A DNA stretch of 64,000 nucleotides from Polynucleobacter sp. MG-6-Vaara-E2 (GCF_018687695.1 NZ_CP061303.1:434001-498000); one strand, 5' to 3'. Shown: positions 1 through 8,851, counted from the stretch's first letter. Notes: generated by a model not told the origin, from the letters alone. A program made the numbers and translations.

Positions 1-960
1 CAAGAGAGCAGTCTTGCCATTGATTTCTCTTACGTGTGCGTAGAAAGGAGTTGAGCCGTCTGGATTTTCTTGGTAAACAAACTGATTGACTAGCATGCTT
101 GGTACGGCGGGACCAGTCACTCTATAAAACATCGTTCCAGATTTAGAGTCTGCCCAGCTTTCCATATCTTTGCCATGCTTTGGCCAGAAGTCGGCTGATA
201 AAGCCATTACTCCGGAGTACATCAAATCACGGTCTTCTAAAACCTGGTCATTGAAATAGTCTTCAGCAGGCAAGCCTAAAGCACGCGCCTTAATGCGCAT
301 ATTGATATCTTTAGATACCAGTACAACTTCTTGACCATTACGTGTTTTTTGTAACTCGCTCACCACTGCCAAAATCATGTTGTCGCCCTTACCTTCAGGC
401 AGACCTTCGGGCAATGCTTGGGTAGACAACTTGGTTTGGAAGAAGAGGCGACCTGAAACATCTTGATTGCCAAGTTTGTTTAAGGGGATACCGTCATCTA
501 ATGTACCGCTTGTACCAGCAATCAGTTGATCTAAGGAGCGGCTAACAGTACGGGCATTACGGGCTACCTCAGTCATCCCTTTTTTGTGATTGTCCAACTC
601 TTCAAGAGTGGTCATCGGCAAGAACAGGTCATGTTCAGAGAAGCGGAATAAAGAGCTTGGATCATGCATCAACACATTGGTGTCAAGTACGAACAAGGAT
701 GGAGGTCCTGTACGGATTACGCGCTTTGGTTTTGCTGGTGCAACTGATTTAATGTCATTGCGCATTGGGCTACGATCTGCTTTGATTTTTTCAAGCGCAA
801 CCTCAGCTGCAGATAAGTCTTCCTCCACATCATTTGTCCAATCTGCACTTTCTACCACCACTGGTTTTGCTGGCGCTGGGCGTTTCTTCAAGTCAGGGGT
901 ATCTTTCCGACTGAGCTTCACTTGGTCAGCAATTTGAGTTGGGATGGGTGGCAATGGCAT
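1..960 (-). CDS. phoH: PhoH-family protein with N-terminal PIN domain (C-terminal part outside window)
   Basis: The reading frame opens at the ATG read leftward from 960 and stays open for 320 codons to the window edge, so the protein is partial. After a proline-rich lead of about 85 residues comes a PIN-like nuclease fold: the segment LFVLDTNVLMHD, an acidic TTLEELDNHKKG, and VSKDINMRIKARALGL give the expected acidic residues. In this family (YlaK/PhoH2-like) the PIN domain is followed by a PhoH P-loop ATPase, which would lie beyond the edge; the combination is linked to RNA cleavage or unwinding. An AGGAGA ribosome site lies just upstream. The leader contains an intrinsic terminator (separate entry), so expression may be attenuated. 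Assignment of the missing ATPase half is inference from the family. Confidence 0.85.
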   Translation of the reverse strand, partial: MPLPPIPTQIADQVKLSRKDTPDLKKRPAPAKPVVVESADWTNDVEEDLSAAEVALEKIKADRSPMRNDIKSVAPAKPKRVIRTGPPSLFVLDTNVLMHDPSSLFRFSEHDLFLPMTTLEELDNHKKGMTEVARNARTVSRSLDQLIAGTSGTLDDGIPLNKLGNQDVSGRLFFQTKLSTQALPEGLPEGKGDNMILAVVSELQKTRNGQEVVLVSKDINMRIKARALGLPAEDYFNDQVLEDRDLMYSGVMALSADFWPKHGKDMESWADSKSGTMFYRVTGPAVPSMLVNQFVYQENPDGSTPFYAHVREINGKTALL

Positions 961-968
961 GCAGACTC

Positions 969-1008
969 TCCTAAAAGAAAAAACCGCCAAGCGGAGTGCG
1001 TTGACGGT
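969..1008 (-). terminator. Intrinsic terminator inside the phoH leader
   Basis: Read on the minus strand, a 7-bp stem AACCGTC / GGCGGTT (one G-U pair) with a 14-nt loop is followed by TTTTTTCTTTT and then directly by the AGGAGA ribosome site of phoH. Being downstream of bcp it can end the bcp transcript, but its place inside the phoH 5' leader also fits an attenuator. Confidence 0.65.
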
Positions 1009-1191
1009 TTATTACGAAACTGGTTGCGACATCTAAAAAACGGAGGGGGTTACTCCCCGAACCTGCTATGAGATATTCAGGTTTCTGATTCAAACGGATT
1101 GTCAGACTTTCCCGTCGTTTACGGTGCATATGAATCACTTTACCCCAAATTTTGGGGTTTGCAAGCACCCTAAAGCAAATTGTTGTAAAAA
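1009..1191 (-). promoter_or_regulatory. Structured bcp-phoH intergenic leader, candidate cis-regulatory RNA
   Basis: About 180 nt without a convincing gene. On the minus strand it folds by eye into consecutive hairpins: AAACG...CGTTT, then AACCTG with loop AATATCTCATAG and CAGGTT, then CGGGG-AGTAA-CCCC, then the terminator ahead of phoH. A 65-codon frame crosses it but has no recognisable family. The succession of stems ending in a terminator beside the RBS resembles a riboswitch or attenuator; no known class was recognised. Confidence 0.4.
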
Positions 1192-1659
1192 TTATTTAGC
1201 AGCTTTGGCAGCCTGTAATACCTCTGTCACATGGCCTGGAACTTTAAGGCCGCGCCACTCTTGTACAAGCTTGCCATTGGAGTCAAACAAGAAGGTACTG
1301 CGCTCAATCCCGCGGACTTGTTTTCCGTACATATTCTTCATTTTGATGACGCCAAAGAGTTGGCATAGTTTCTCATCAGTATCGGCCACGAGCTCAAACG
1401 GTAACTCTAATTTGCTGCGGAAATTATCATGGGACTTGAGGCTATCGCGTGATACGCCGACAACCAAAGTGTTGGCCTTAGTAAATTCCTCAATGTTGTC
1501 ACGAAACTCACCGGACTCTGCAGTGCAGCCTGGAGTCATATCTTTAGGATAAAAATACAGAACCAGTTTTTTGCCTTTGGCTGACGCTGGAGAAAAAGTG
1601 AGGCCTGATGTCGCTGGGATAGCACATTCTGGGATAGGTTGGCCGATAGTTACTGTCAT
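1192..1659 (-). CDS. bcp: Peroxiredoxin Bcp (thioredoxin-dependent thiol peroxidase)
   Basis: A 155-residue cytoplasmic peroxiredoxin that reduces hydrogen and organic peroxides using thioredoxin. The hallmark segment FYPKDMTPGCT places the peroxidatic cysteine at residue 45, with Thr42 of the active site and the partner Arg near residue 120 (GIERSTFLFD). The usual Bcp resolving cysteine five residues later (C50 in E. coli) is absent; that position reads glycine. The only other cysteines are C12 and C99. This suggests a 1-Cys mechanism or an atypical resolving partner. A GGATCAT ribosome site precedes the ATG. It follows arnD by 48 nt on the same strand and may be read through from the arn operon. 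Confidence 0.93.
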   Translation of the reverse strand: MTVTIGQPIPECAIPATSGLTFSPASAKGKKLVLYFYPKDMTPGCTAESGEFRDNIEEFTKANTLVVGVSRDSLKSHDNFRSKLELPFELVADTDEKLCQLFGVIKMKNMYGKQVRGIERSTFLFDSNGKLVQEWRGLKVPGHVTEVLQAAKAAK

Positions 1660-1707
1660 GATGATCCTTTGGTTTGTCTCTGATAGGTAATAAGTTTTAT
1701 TGCTGAT

Positions 1708-2625
1708 TTAATTGCTCTGAATAATGAGTTCACCGCTGCGATTTGGGATTTCCCCCCAAGTTAGTGGTAACACGGCTATTTTATCTAGTTGATTGGTGGC
1801 TTTCCAAGATTGGTGCAGTTCGCCCATAGTAACGAGGTCATGGCCTTGGTTTAGCCATCCAGCTAATAGCTGCTCAAAGGCCGGTAATAGCTTCTGACCC
1901 TCTAACTCTGCATGCAGGGTGAAGACTTGGTCATTCGGGTTGCTTTGTGTGATCTCTAGGAGTTTCTTAACGGCGCCAAACTCATCGGCACCATCGATTC
2001 CAATCAACTCATCAAAGGTTGGCAGGGTAGTTGGGTATTGCACATGCTTCGCTTTGCCTGAGGCAAGCGCTAAACGATAGGGTATTAAATTAGGTTCAGC
2101 TCTTCCATCGGAAGAATAGGCTATTCCCCATTGATCGAGTTGCTCAAAGGCGGCTTCATTCATTTGCCAACCAGCAGCACCATAGGTCACCGGTGCATGA
2201 CCAAAGATTTGAATAAAGCGGTCCCAGCTTTGTTGCATCATCGCTTTAGTCCATGTTGAATCTTGATTACGGACCGCATCTTGCCAAGCCACGTGATCCC
2301 AAGTATGAATGCCGGTTTCATGACCAGCTTGATCAATGGCACGCATTTCTGCCGCTGCCTTTTCGCCAATATCTGGACCAGGAAGCAGAACACCATAGAG
2401 AAGTGTTTTGATGCCGTAGTGTTCAACGACAGAGGTGCGGCTCACTTTTTTCAGAAAGCCAGGACGAAAGACTCTTTTTAATGCCCAGCCGGTATGGTCA
2501 GGACCAAGGCTAAATAGGAAAGTCGCTTTTAAGCCAAAGCGCTCAAAAGTTCTAGCTAGATTGGGAACGCCTTCTTTGGTGCCGCGTAAGGTATCGACAT
2601 CAACCTTGAGTGCAATCTTAGCCAT
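1708..2625 (-). CDS. arnD: ArnD-like undecaprenyl-phosphate-Ara4FN deformylase (NodB-fold deacetylase)
   Basis: 305 residues, the usual ArnD length (~300). The polysaccharide-deacetylase (NodB) fold shows the first acidic metal motif in LKVDVDTLRG (residues 6-15), FLFSLGPDHTG, and the zinc histidine motif HETGIHTWDHVAWQD near 110. Known role of the family: removes the formyl group from undecaprenyl-phosphate-L-Ara4FN, making the donor used by ArnT. It is the last gene of the arn run, 20 nt after the decarboxylase gene, which strongly supports ArnD rather than a generic deacetylase. Confidence 0.9.
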   Translation of the reverse strand: MAKIALKVDVDTLRGTKEGVPNLARTFERFGLKATFLFSLGPDHTGWALKRVFRPGFLKKVSRTSVVEHYGIKTLLYGVLLPGPDIGEKAAAEMRAIDQAGHETGIHTWDHVAWQDAVRNQDSTWTKAMMQQSWDRFIQIFGHAPVTYGAAGWQMNEAAFEQLDQWGIAYSSDGRAEPNLIPYRLALASGKAKHVQYPTTLPTFDELIGIDGADEFGAVKKLLEITQSNPNDQVFTLHAELEGQKLLPAFEQLLAGWLNQGHDLVTMGELHQSWKATNQLDKIAVLPLTWGEIPNRSGELIIQSN

Positions 2626-2645
2626 GAATCCTTGAGTGATGTTTC

Positions 2646-3692
2646 TTATTCTTTATCAACTAAAGAACGGGCTTTTTCAACATCCTGGCGATAGGCTTCG
2701 AAAATATTCTTCAGGGCATCCGCCATCGTAGTTGTTGGTTTCCAGTCTAGCTCACTCATCGTGTTATCAATTGCAGGAACACGGTTCTGCACATCTTGAT
2801 AACCTTCACCGTAATAAGCGCCAGAAGTGGTTTCCACAATCTTCACATCATTAGCTGTCTTAGCGTATTCAGGAATGCTGCGAGCAATATCTAGCATTTG
2901 ATTTGCCAATTCACGAACAGAGTGATTGTTCTTTGGGTTACCAATGTTGTAGATCTTGCCATTAGCAACACCATCTTTGTTATCAATGATGCGCATGAGT
3001 GCATCAATACCATCATCCACATAAGTAAAGGCGCGCTTCTGTGCACCGCCATCGACTAAGTTAATGGGTTCACCGCGAACGATGTGACCCAAGAACTGTG
3101 TCACTACACGGGATGAGCCTTCTTTTGGTGTGTAGATGCTATCTAAGCCAGGACCAATCCAGTTAAATGGGCGGAAGAGGGTAAAGCGTAAGCCTTCCAT
3201 GCCGTAACCCCAGATTACGCGATCCATCAACTGCTTAGAGCAAGCATAGATCCAGCGCGGCTTATTAATCGGACCATAAACCATATTGGATTTAGAAGGA
3301 TCAAACTCGCCGTCCTCACACATGCCATAAACCTCAGAGGTTGATGGGAATACCAAGTGCTTCTTGTATTTCACGGCGGAGCGAACGATTGGTAAGTTTG
3401 CTTCAAAGTCGAGCTCAAATACTTTTAATGGCTGCTGCACATAAGTAGCTGGGGTAGCAATCGCAACTAAAGGCAAGATCACATCGCATTTGCGGATGTG
3501 ATATTCAACCCACTCTTTATTGATGGTGATATCGCCTTCAAAAAAGTGCATGCGTGGGTGATTGATCAAATCACCTAAGCGATCATTCTGCATATCCATG
3601 CCGTAGACATCCCAATCGGTTGTCTCAAGAATGCGCTTAGAAAGATGGTGACCAATAAAGCCGTTAACACCAAGAATGAGTACTTTTTTCAT
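2646..3692 (-). CDS. arnA: UDP-glucuronic acid decarboxylase (ArnA C-terminal activity as a separate protein)
   Basis: 348 residues, an extended short-chain dehydrogenase. The NAD-binding GVNGFIGHHL lies at residues 8-17, STSEVYG near 117 and the catalytic Tyr-Lys pair in YACSKQLMDRV near 150. It matches the C-terminal oxidative decarboxylase half of E. coli ArnA, which converts UDP-GlcA to UDP-4-keto-pentose. Here it is a stand-alone gene directly downstream of a separate formyltransferase gene, so the bifunctional ArnA of enterobacteria is split. The gene lies between arnA-formyltransferase and arnD on one transcript. Confidence 0.9.
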   Translation of the reverse strand: MKKVLILGVNGFIGHHLSKRILETTDWDVYGMDMQNDRLGDLINHPRMHFFEGDITINKEWVEYHIRKCDVILPLVAIATPATYVQQPLKVFELDFEANLPIVRSAVKYKKHLVFPSTSEVYGMCEDGEFDPSKSNMVYGPINKPRWIYACSKQLMDRVIWGYGMEGLRFTLFRPFNWIGPGLDSIYTPKEGSSRVVTQFLGHIVRGEPINLVDGGAQKRAFTYVDDGIDALMRIIDNKDGVANGKIYNIGNPKNNHSVRELANQMLDIARSIPEYAKTANDVKIVETTSGAYYGEGYQDVQNRVPAIDNTMSELDWKPTTTMADALKNIFEAYRQDVEKARSLVDKE

Positions 3693-3729
3693 CTTTACTG
3701 CCTCGTTTTAATCTAATTGTATTTAATGC

Positions 3730-4599
3730 TTATTTGCTTGCTGGAAACCACTCCAAGATTTCTACTGCTTGGCGGTCACCACAAATGCCGAATACCCGAT
3801 TATCAACCACTTGGATGCCGGTAGCCTCAAGATTCAGACTAGCTGGAAAAGGCCCTTTTAGACTCGTTCTAGCCACAATCATTGTTGTACCCTCGCGATC
3901 CGTAAAGGCGCCGGGATAAGGGGGTGCAACAGCTCTGACTAGGTTATGTACTTGGCGAGCCGTTTGATTCCAGTGAATTTGCCCATCAGCGGGCTTTCTA
4001 CCGCCAAAATAGCTGCCGTTTTGTAGGTCATTAGGCTTGCGGGGGACTCTGCCTTGAACTAGCTCTGGAAGGACATTACGCATGACCTCTAAAGCGGCAT
4101 CACTCACTTTGCCAAATACTTCGGTAGCGGTTTCATCTGGACCAATGCTTACTGATGCTTGACCAACAATATCACCTGCATCTGGTTTTACTTCCATCAC
4201 ATGCAAGGTGGCACCAGTTTCAGTCTCGCCATGCAAGATGGCCCAATTGACTGGAGCACGACCGCGGAATTTTGGAAGTAATGAGCCATGCATATTGAGC
4301 GCAGCAATCTTGGCACATGCCAATATTTGCGCTGGAATCATATGGCGGTAGTAGAAAGAAAAAATGTAATCCGGTGCCAGCGTTTCAAGCTTTGGAATTA
4401 AACCAGGTAAGTCGCTAGCACTTGGCATGATGTAAGGGATGTTTTTCTCTTGACAGAGTTTAGCAACGCTACCAAACCAAACGTTTTCGTTTGGATCATC
4501 CTCATGGGTCACTATGAGATCAACTTGAATGCCTGCATTGAGTAGCGCTTTGAGGCAATTGACGCCAACATCGTGATATGCGAATACGACTGCGTGCAA
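3730..4599 (-). CDS. arnA: UDP-L-Ara4N formyltransferase (ArnA N-terminal activity as a separate protein)
   Basis: 289 residues with the 10-formyltetrahydrofolate-dependent formyltransferase fold. The catalytic triad is visible: Asn and His in ALNMHGSLLP (about residue 100) and Asp in VKPDAGDIVG (about residue 138). A C-terminal OB-like domain follows. It formylates UDP-L-Ara4N before lipid transfer. Its ATG directly abuts the stop codon of arnC (4600), so the two are translationally close. The paired decarboxylase domain is encoded by the next gene rather than fused. Confidence 0.88.
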   Translation of the reverse strand: MHAVVFAYHDVGVNCLKALLNAGIQVDLIVTHEDDPNENVWFGSVAKLCQEKNIPYIMPSASDLPGLIPKLETLAPDYIFSFYYRHMIPAQILACAKIAALNMHGSLLPKFRGRAPVNWAILHGETETGATLHVMEVKPDAGDIVGQASVSIGPDETATEVFGKVSDAALEVMRNVLPELVQGRVPRKPNDLQNGSYFGGRKPADGQIHWNQTARQVHNLVRAVAPPYPGAFTDREGTTMIVARTSLKGPFPASLNLEATGIQVVDNRVFGICGDRQAVEILEWFPASK

Positions 4600-5562
4600 T
4601 TATTTTTTCTCTAAAACAGTTTGCACCACGTAACGTGGACGATTGCGGATTTGCTGATAGATGCGACCAATGTATTCGCCCAAGAGGCCAAGGCCAAAGA
4701 GCATTACGCCAATCAAGAAGAAGGTGAGTGCGAAGAGGGTAAAGACTCCCTCAACCTCTGCGCCTAGAACAAAGCGGCGAACCAGGAGGTATACAAACAA
4801 GCTACCTGCGGCGAGCGATAGCAACATGCCCAGTATTGAGAAGATCTGTAAAGGCATGATGGAAAAGCCGGTGACCAAATCAAAGTTCAAGCGAATGAGT
4901 TGGTAGAGGTTGTATTTGGATTCGCCCGCAAAACGCTCTTCGTGCTTGACGGTAATTTCAATTGGGTTTGCAGCAAATGTATAAGCTAAGGCTGGAATAA
5001 AAGTATTGTTCTCATCGCATTGACGAACAAGGTCAACAATACGGCGGTTGTAGCCGCGCAACATACAGCCTTGGTCTGTCATAGTGATACGCGTGATGTT
5101 TTCACGTAAACGATTCATGGCGCGTGAAGCAAATTTTCTGAAAAAGCTATCACGGCGATTTGCACGAACGGTGCCGACATAATCATGACCTTTTAATAGC
5201 TGCTCAGTAAGCGCATCAATTTCTTCTGGGGGATTTTGTAAGTCCGCATCTAAGGTGATGATGTGCTCACCTTTTGCATATTCAAAGCCAGCCATGATGG
5301 CCATATGTTGACCAAAGTTGCTGTGAAATAAAACCGCGCGCGTTACATCCGGGCGTAAATCCACTTGCTTAGCCAGAATTCCAGCGGAGCGGTCTTTGCT
5401 GCCGTCGTTTACAAAAACGATCTCATAAGCAATATTGCGTTTGGTGGCAATAGCATCTAAAGCTGGGTAGAGGCGATCAAATAACGCTTGGAGGCCGTCT
5501 TCCTCGTTATATACAGGAATAACAATGCTGAGGATTGGGTTGGCAACTAAGTTTGCAGTCAT
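4600..5562 (-). CDS. arnC: ArnC, undecaprenyl-phosphate Ara4FN glycosyltransferase
   Basis: 320 residues. An N-terminal GT2 domain begins with LSIVIPVYNEEDGL, has the donor-binding FVNDGSKD and the metal motif TLDADLQNPPEE near residue 100. Two C-terminal membrane helices (about 232-262 and 268-295) anchor it to the inner membrane. In the Ara4N pathway it transfers Ara4FN from UDP to undecaprenyl phosphate. The length and two-helix tail match ArnC better than dolichol-phosphate-mannose synthases with more helices; operon context settles it. Confidence 0.9.
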   Translation of the reverse strand: MTANLVANPILSIVIPVYNEEDGLQALFDRLYPALDAIATKRNIAYEIVFVNDGSKDRSAGILAKQVDLRPDVTRAVLFHSNFGQHMAIMAGFEYAKGEHIITLDADLQNPPEEIDALTEQLLKGHDYVGTVRANRRDSFFRKFASRAMNRLRENITRITMTDQGCMLRGYNRRIVDLVRQCDENNTFIPALAYTFAANPIEITVKHEERFAGESKYNLYQLIRLNFDLVTGFSIMPLQIFSILGMLLSLAAGSLFVYLLVRRFVLGAEVEGVFTLFALTFFLIGVMLFGLGLLGEYIGRIYQQIRNRPRYVVQTVLEKK

Positions 5563-5603
5563 GCCGCAATTTTGCCTGATTCTGAGAATCTAGCCCAATA
5601 AGA

Positions 5604-6770
5604 CTAATTTTTGCAGTGATTTTTGAGGGTTATGACCAATTCACTGGCGATGCGGCCAATATCCTCATCAGCCATGCCTGGGAATAAAGGGAGTGTGAGA
5701 ATGGATCGACCAATACGTTCTGCGATCGGAGTATCACTCGTTTTATAACCTTGTTCTTCATACAAGGTAAAGCCTGTGATTGCTGGATAGTGTACGCCAG
5801 TACCGATACCAAGATCTTTCAACTCCGTCATGACTTGGGCACGATCACAGTTCAGTTGATCGAGTGGAAGCACTACCTGAAACATATGCCAGTTGCTTTC
5901 GGTAAAGTTTTCAACTGGAAGTTCTAATTTGAGATGTTCTAATCCAGCAGATTTGAGCTCGTTGCGAATTGCATCAAAATACTGACGAGCTAATGCAGAG
6001 CGACGTGTTTGATAGCTTGGTAATTGCTTGAGCTGTTGCAAACCAATTACCGCATTCACGTCAGTCAAATTATCTTTTCCGCCAAGAACATCCACATCCA
6101 TACCGTCCATACCCTGGCGAGTTAATCCTTGTAAACGGAACTTCTCAGCGAGTTTGGCTTCATCGATATTGTTAAGAACAAGGCAACCACCTTCAACTGT
6201 GGTGAGATTCTTATTGGCTTGGAAGCTAAAGCTCACGAGGTCGCCAAAACTCCCGATCTTCTTAGCTTTCCATTGCGAGCCAAAAGCTTGCGCAGCATCT
6301 TCAATCACGCGGAGCTGATATTGCTTTACTAAAGCGTAGAGCTGATCCATATCAACTGGTAGGCCTGCCAGATACACTGGCATGATGGCGCGAGTCTTGG
6401 GGGTGATAGCTGCTGCTACTTTGTTGAGATCAATATTGCGAGTTAGCGGATCAATGTCGACGAAGATAGGTTTAGCACCAACACCCAAGATGACATTGGA
6501 AGTTGCCACCCAAGAAATTGGAGTAGTGATGACTTCATCGCCTTCACCTATGCCTGCGACTTGCAAAGCAATTTTCATTGTTGCTGTGCCGTTAGCAAAG
6601 CAACGCACAGGACGGCCGCCAAAGTATTCGCTCAGGGTTGCTTCAAATTCCGCCAATTTTGGTCCCGAGGTCACCCATCCAGAACGTAATACTTCTCCAA
6701 CGGCATCAATCGTTTCTTGATTAAAGCTAGGGCGCGTAAAGGGGATAAAGTTAGTAGTGGAGTTCGACAT
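5604..6770 (-). CDS. arnB: ArnB, UDP-4-amino-4-deoxy-L-arabinose aminotransferase
   Basis: 388 residues of the DegT/DnrJ/EryC1 PLP aminotransferase family. The N-terminus IPFTRPSFNQETIDAVGEV, the DAAQAFGS segment near 160, and the PLP lysine in SFSFQANKNLTTVEGG near 190 are typical. It aminates UDP-4-keto-pentose with glutamate. It begins 12 nt downstream of the arnT stop codon and precedes arnC by 41 nt. Other sugar aminotransferases look alike; the full arn set around it supports ArnB. Confidence 0.9.
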   Translation of the reverse strand: MSNSTTNFIPFTRPSFNQETIDAVGEVLRSGWVTSGPKLAEFEATLSEYFGGRPVRCFANGTATMKIALQVAGIGEGDEVITTPISWVATSNVILGVGAKPIFVDIDPLTRNIDLNKVAAAITPKTRAIMPVYLAGLPVDMDQLYALVKQYQLRVIEDAAQAFGSQWKAKKIGSFGDLVSFSFQANKNLTTVEGGCLVLNNIDEAKLAEKFRLQGLTRQGMDGMDVDVLGGKDNLTDVNAVIGLQQLKQLPSYQTRRSALARQYFDAIRNELKSAGLEHLKLELPVENFTESNWHMFQVVLPLDQLNCDRAQVMTELKDLGIGTGVHYPAITGFTLYEEQGYKTSDTPIAERIGRSILTLPLFPGMADEDIGRIASELVITLKNHCKN

Positions 6771-6782
6771 ATGGCTCTTATA

Positions 6783-8474
6783 TTACTGCGTCACCTTTGC
6801 GGTGTCTGGGTGTTTCACAATTACTCTACGAGAGTCACGATCCACCTCTTGCATCGGCAAGTTCATTGCCTGAAGTGCGACATATTGCTCGGGAACCATC
6901 ATCGCATATGCGGTTTGGTCTTCTCTCCAGCGAGTGATGAAAGCATCCAGCGTTGGGAGCCATAAATCGGGCTGTTGATTCACACCAAACTGTAGCTCAT
7001 CAGGGTCTTCAACCATAATCATCGTTCTGCCTAAGTAGAAAGGCATGGTGTGATCTAGTAGGCGAACAGAATAGAAGTTCACATTTGTTGGAATGTTTGT
7101 CTTCACACGGTGAGCAAGATCGATACCAGACACTGCACGCCCCAGAGTTTCGTGACCAGTGCCAGCGATGATGGCGCATAGGAAAAAACCACTCGCAAAA
7201 CTCGCGATGCTTTGTAAGCCATTACGCTTCGATTGAAAGGCGGCATATAAGCTAAATCCAACCAAGGCAATTAATGCAGCAATGACCCAATTTACATATT
7301 GGGCATACGCTTCAATTTCATCTGGTCTTGCTTGTTTGCCGATTTCCGATAAGAAGAAAAAACCCACGCAACCTAACAATGCAAATCCAAGAGTTTGTAA
7401 TTTCCAAGGTAAGGCCATGGAGTTGGTATGTCCTAGCAGACGATCTAGTCGACTACCGGTGAGCAATGCAAGTGCTGGAAAAATAGGGATGATGTAGCCA
7501 GGTAATTTAGAGTGCGACACGCTAAAGAAGGTAAAGATGATTGCAAACCAGCATACCAATAACCATCCGCTAGAGAACTCGCGTCTACGTTCTTGCCATG
7601 CCTGTGCAATCGACCCTGGGATCTGTAGCACCCAGGGCAGGGCGCCGATGATTAGTAGTGGCGCGAAGTAATAAATGGGTCCGGTTCTGCTGTGTGTATC
7701 TTGAGTAAAGCGTTGTAGATGTTCATGGATAAAGAAAAATTCCAAGAACTCTGGATTGCGTTGGGCAATCAATACAAACCATGGGGCTGTGATGAGTAAG
7801 TAGATAACAATTCCGCTAAATAATCTTAAGCGAGTCCAAATTTTCCAATCCCACGCACTAATTGAGTAGGCAATAAAAACCATGGCAGGTATTGCGGCGC
7901 CAATCAATCCTTTGGATAGGGTTGCAAGCGCCATAAAAACCCAACAAGCCCACATCCAGTTACGACTACTTGTTTTATTGTGAGAGGTTTGTGCTAACAA
8001 GAGGCTGCACAGAGCTGCAACTAAAAATGCTGACAGGCCCATATCAAGAGAGTTGAAGTGGCCGCTAATGACCCACATCGGGCTCGAAGCTAAAACTAGC
8101 GCCGCTATCCACCCCGCTCTTGGGTTGTAAATGCGAGCGCCTGTAAAGCCAATTGCCAAAATAGTTAAAAACCCGGTGAGTGCTGTCCAAAGCCGCGCTT
8201 GCCAATCACCAATGCCGAAAGCTTGGAATGTTGCAGCAGTTGCCCAAACTTGTAATGGGGGTTTTTCAAAATATTTATAGCCGTTATAGCGAGGAGTAAC
8301 CCAATCACCTGTAACCAGCATCTCTCTAGCCATTTCTGCATAGCGCCCTTCATCGGATGGGATGAGGTGGCGATAGTTCATCGTGCCAAACCATAGCAAT
8401 ACATAAATGATGGTTAAGAGCAGAATCTTGCCAAGGTGCAGGGCGGATGACCGACGCATATTCCCGAACTGCAT
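6783..8474 (-). CDS. arnT: ArnT-like lipid A aminoarabinose transferase (GT39/GT83)
   Basis: Integral inner-membrane glycosyltransferase that attaches L-Ara4N to lipid A phosphates, giving resistance to cationic peptides. The periplasmic catalytic DE motif is seen in HLIPSDEGRYAEMAREM, followed by about twelve hydrophobic segments and a soluble C-terminal domain. The start is placed at the ATG ending at 8474 (563 residues): it overlaps the preceding gene's stop as TAATG and has GGAG upstream. A longer frame from 8546 would overlap the upstream gene by 70 bases and begins with non-homologous-looking sequence. An alternative ATG is at 8459. Confidence 0.87.
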   Translation of the reverse strand: MQFGNMRRSSALHLGKILLLTIIYVLLWFGTMNYRHLIPSDEGRYAEMAREMLVTGDWVTPRYNGYKYFEKPPLQVWATAATFQAFGIGDWQARLWTALTGFLTILAIGFTGARIYNPRAGWIAALVLASSPMWVISGHFNSLDMGLSAFLVAALCSLLLAQTSHNKTSSRNWMWACWVFMALATLSKGLIGAAIPAMVFIAYSISAWDWKIWTRLRLFSGIVIYLLITAPWFVLIAQRNPEFLEFFFIHEHLQRFTQDTHSRTGPIYYFAPLLIIGALPWVLQIPGSIAQAWQERRREFSSGWLLVCWFAIIFTFFSVSHSKLPGYIIPIFPALALLTGSRLDRLLGHTNSMALPWKLQTLGFALLGCVGFFFLSEIGKQARPDEIEAYAQYVNWVIAALIALVGFSLYAAFQSKRNGLQSIASFASGFFLCAIIAGTGHETLGRAVSGIDLAHRVKTNIPTNVNFYSVRLLDHTMPFYLGRTMIMVEDPDELQFGVNQQPDLWLPTLDAFITRWREDQTAYAMMVPEQYVALQAMNLPMQEVDRDSRRVIVKHPDTAKVTQ

Positions 8475-8851
8475 TAAGTGGGCTCCACAATGAGAGCCAG
8501 GAGGACCTGGCGACCTTCGCCTACCAGTATGTTGTAGGTGCGACAAGCTGCTTGGGAGTCCATGATTTCAAAGCCAATTTTGGCTGAAATGAGCGCTTTT
8601 AAGAGTTCTGGCTTTGGAAAGCGCTGACGGTTGCCGGTGCCGATTAGGATCAATTCAGGTTTGAGATCAACCATTTGGGCGAAATGACTAGCTTCTAGAT
8701 GATCAAAGGACTTGGCTGGCCACTCTGAGATAGCTCCGTTAGAGCTCAATAAGACCGCATGTGCATATGGGACTTGGTTGATCTCAACATAGCCATCGCC
8801 ATAGCCGGTAATCGTATTGGCTCCAGAATGGGGGTCAGATTGAAGCTTCAA
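8474..8851 (-). CDS. Mth938-like domain protein (DUF498/NDUFAF3-like)
   Basis: A 125-residue soluble protein of the Mth938-like family (related to the eukaryotic complex I assembly factor NDUFAF3). Family signatures seen: an N-terminal NTITGYGDGYVEIN, WPAKSFDHL in the middle, and PELILIGTGNRQRFP near residues 70-85. Biochemical function is not known for the bacterial members. It is first in the leftward arn run and its TAA overlaps the arnT ATG, so it is co-translated with arnT, though nothing links it to lipid A modification. Confidence 0.8.
   Translation of the reverse strand: MKLQSDPHSGANTITGYGDGYVEINQVPYAHAVLLSSNGAISEWPAKSFDHLEASHFAQMVDLKPELILIGTGNRQRFPKPELLKALISAKIGFEIMDSQAACRTYNILVGEGRQVLLALIVEPT

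Noticed and set aside
971..1168. 65-codon frame on the minus strand between bcp and phoH
   Set aside because: No SD at its ATG, no recognisable family, and it runs through the hairpins and terminator; the RNA structure explains the region better.
1154..1168. CCCCAAA/TTTGGGG inverted repeat near bcp
   Set aside because: The arms are almost contiguous, so it cannot form a normal hairpin; no T run, and it could be chance.
6783..8546. Longer arnT starting at 8546
   Set aside because: It would overlap the Mth938-like gene by over 70 bases and the extra residues look unrelated; the TAATG start at 8474 has an SD.
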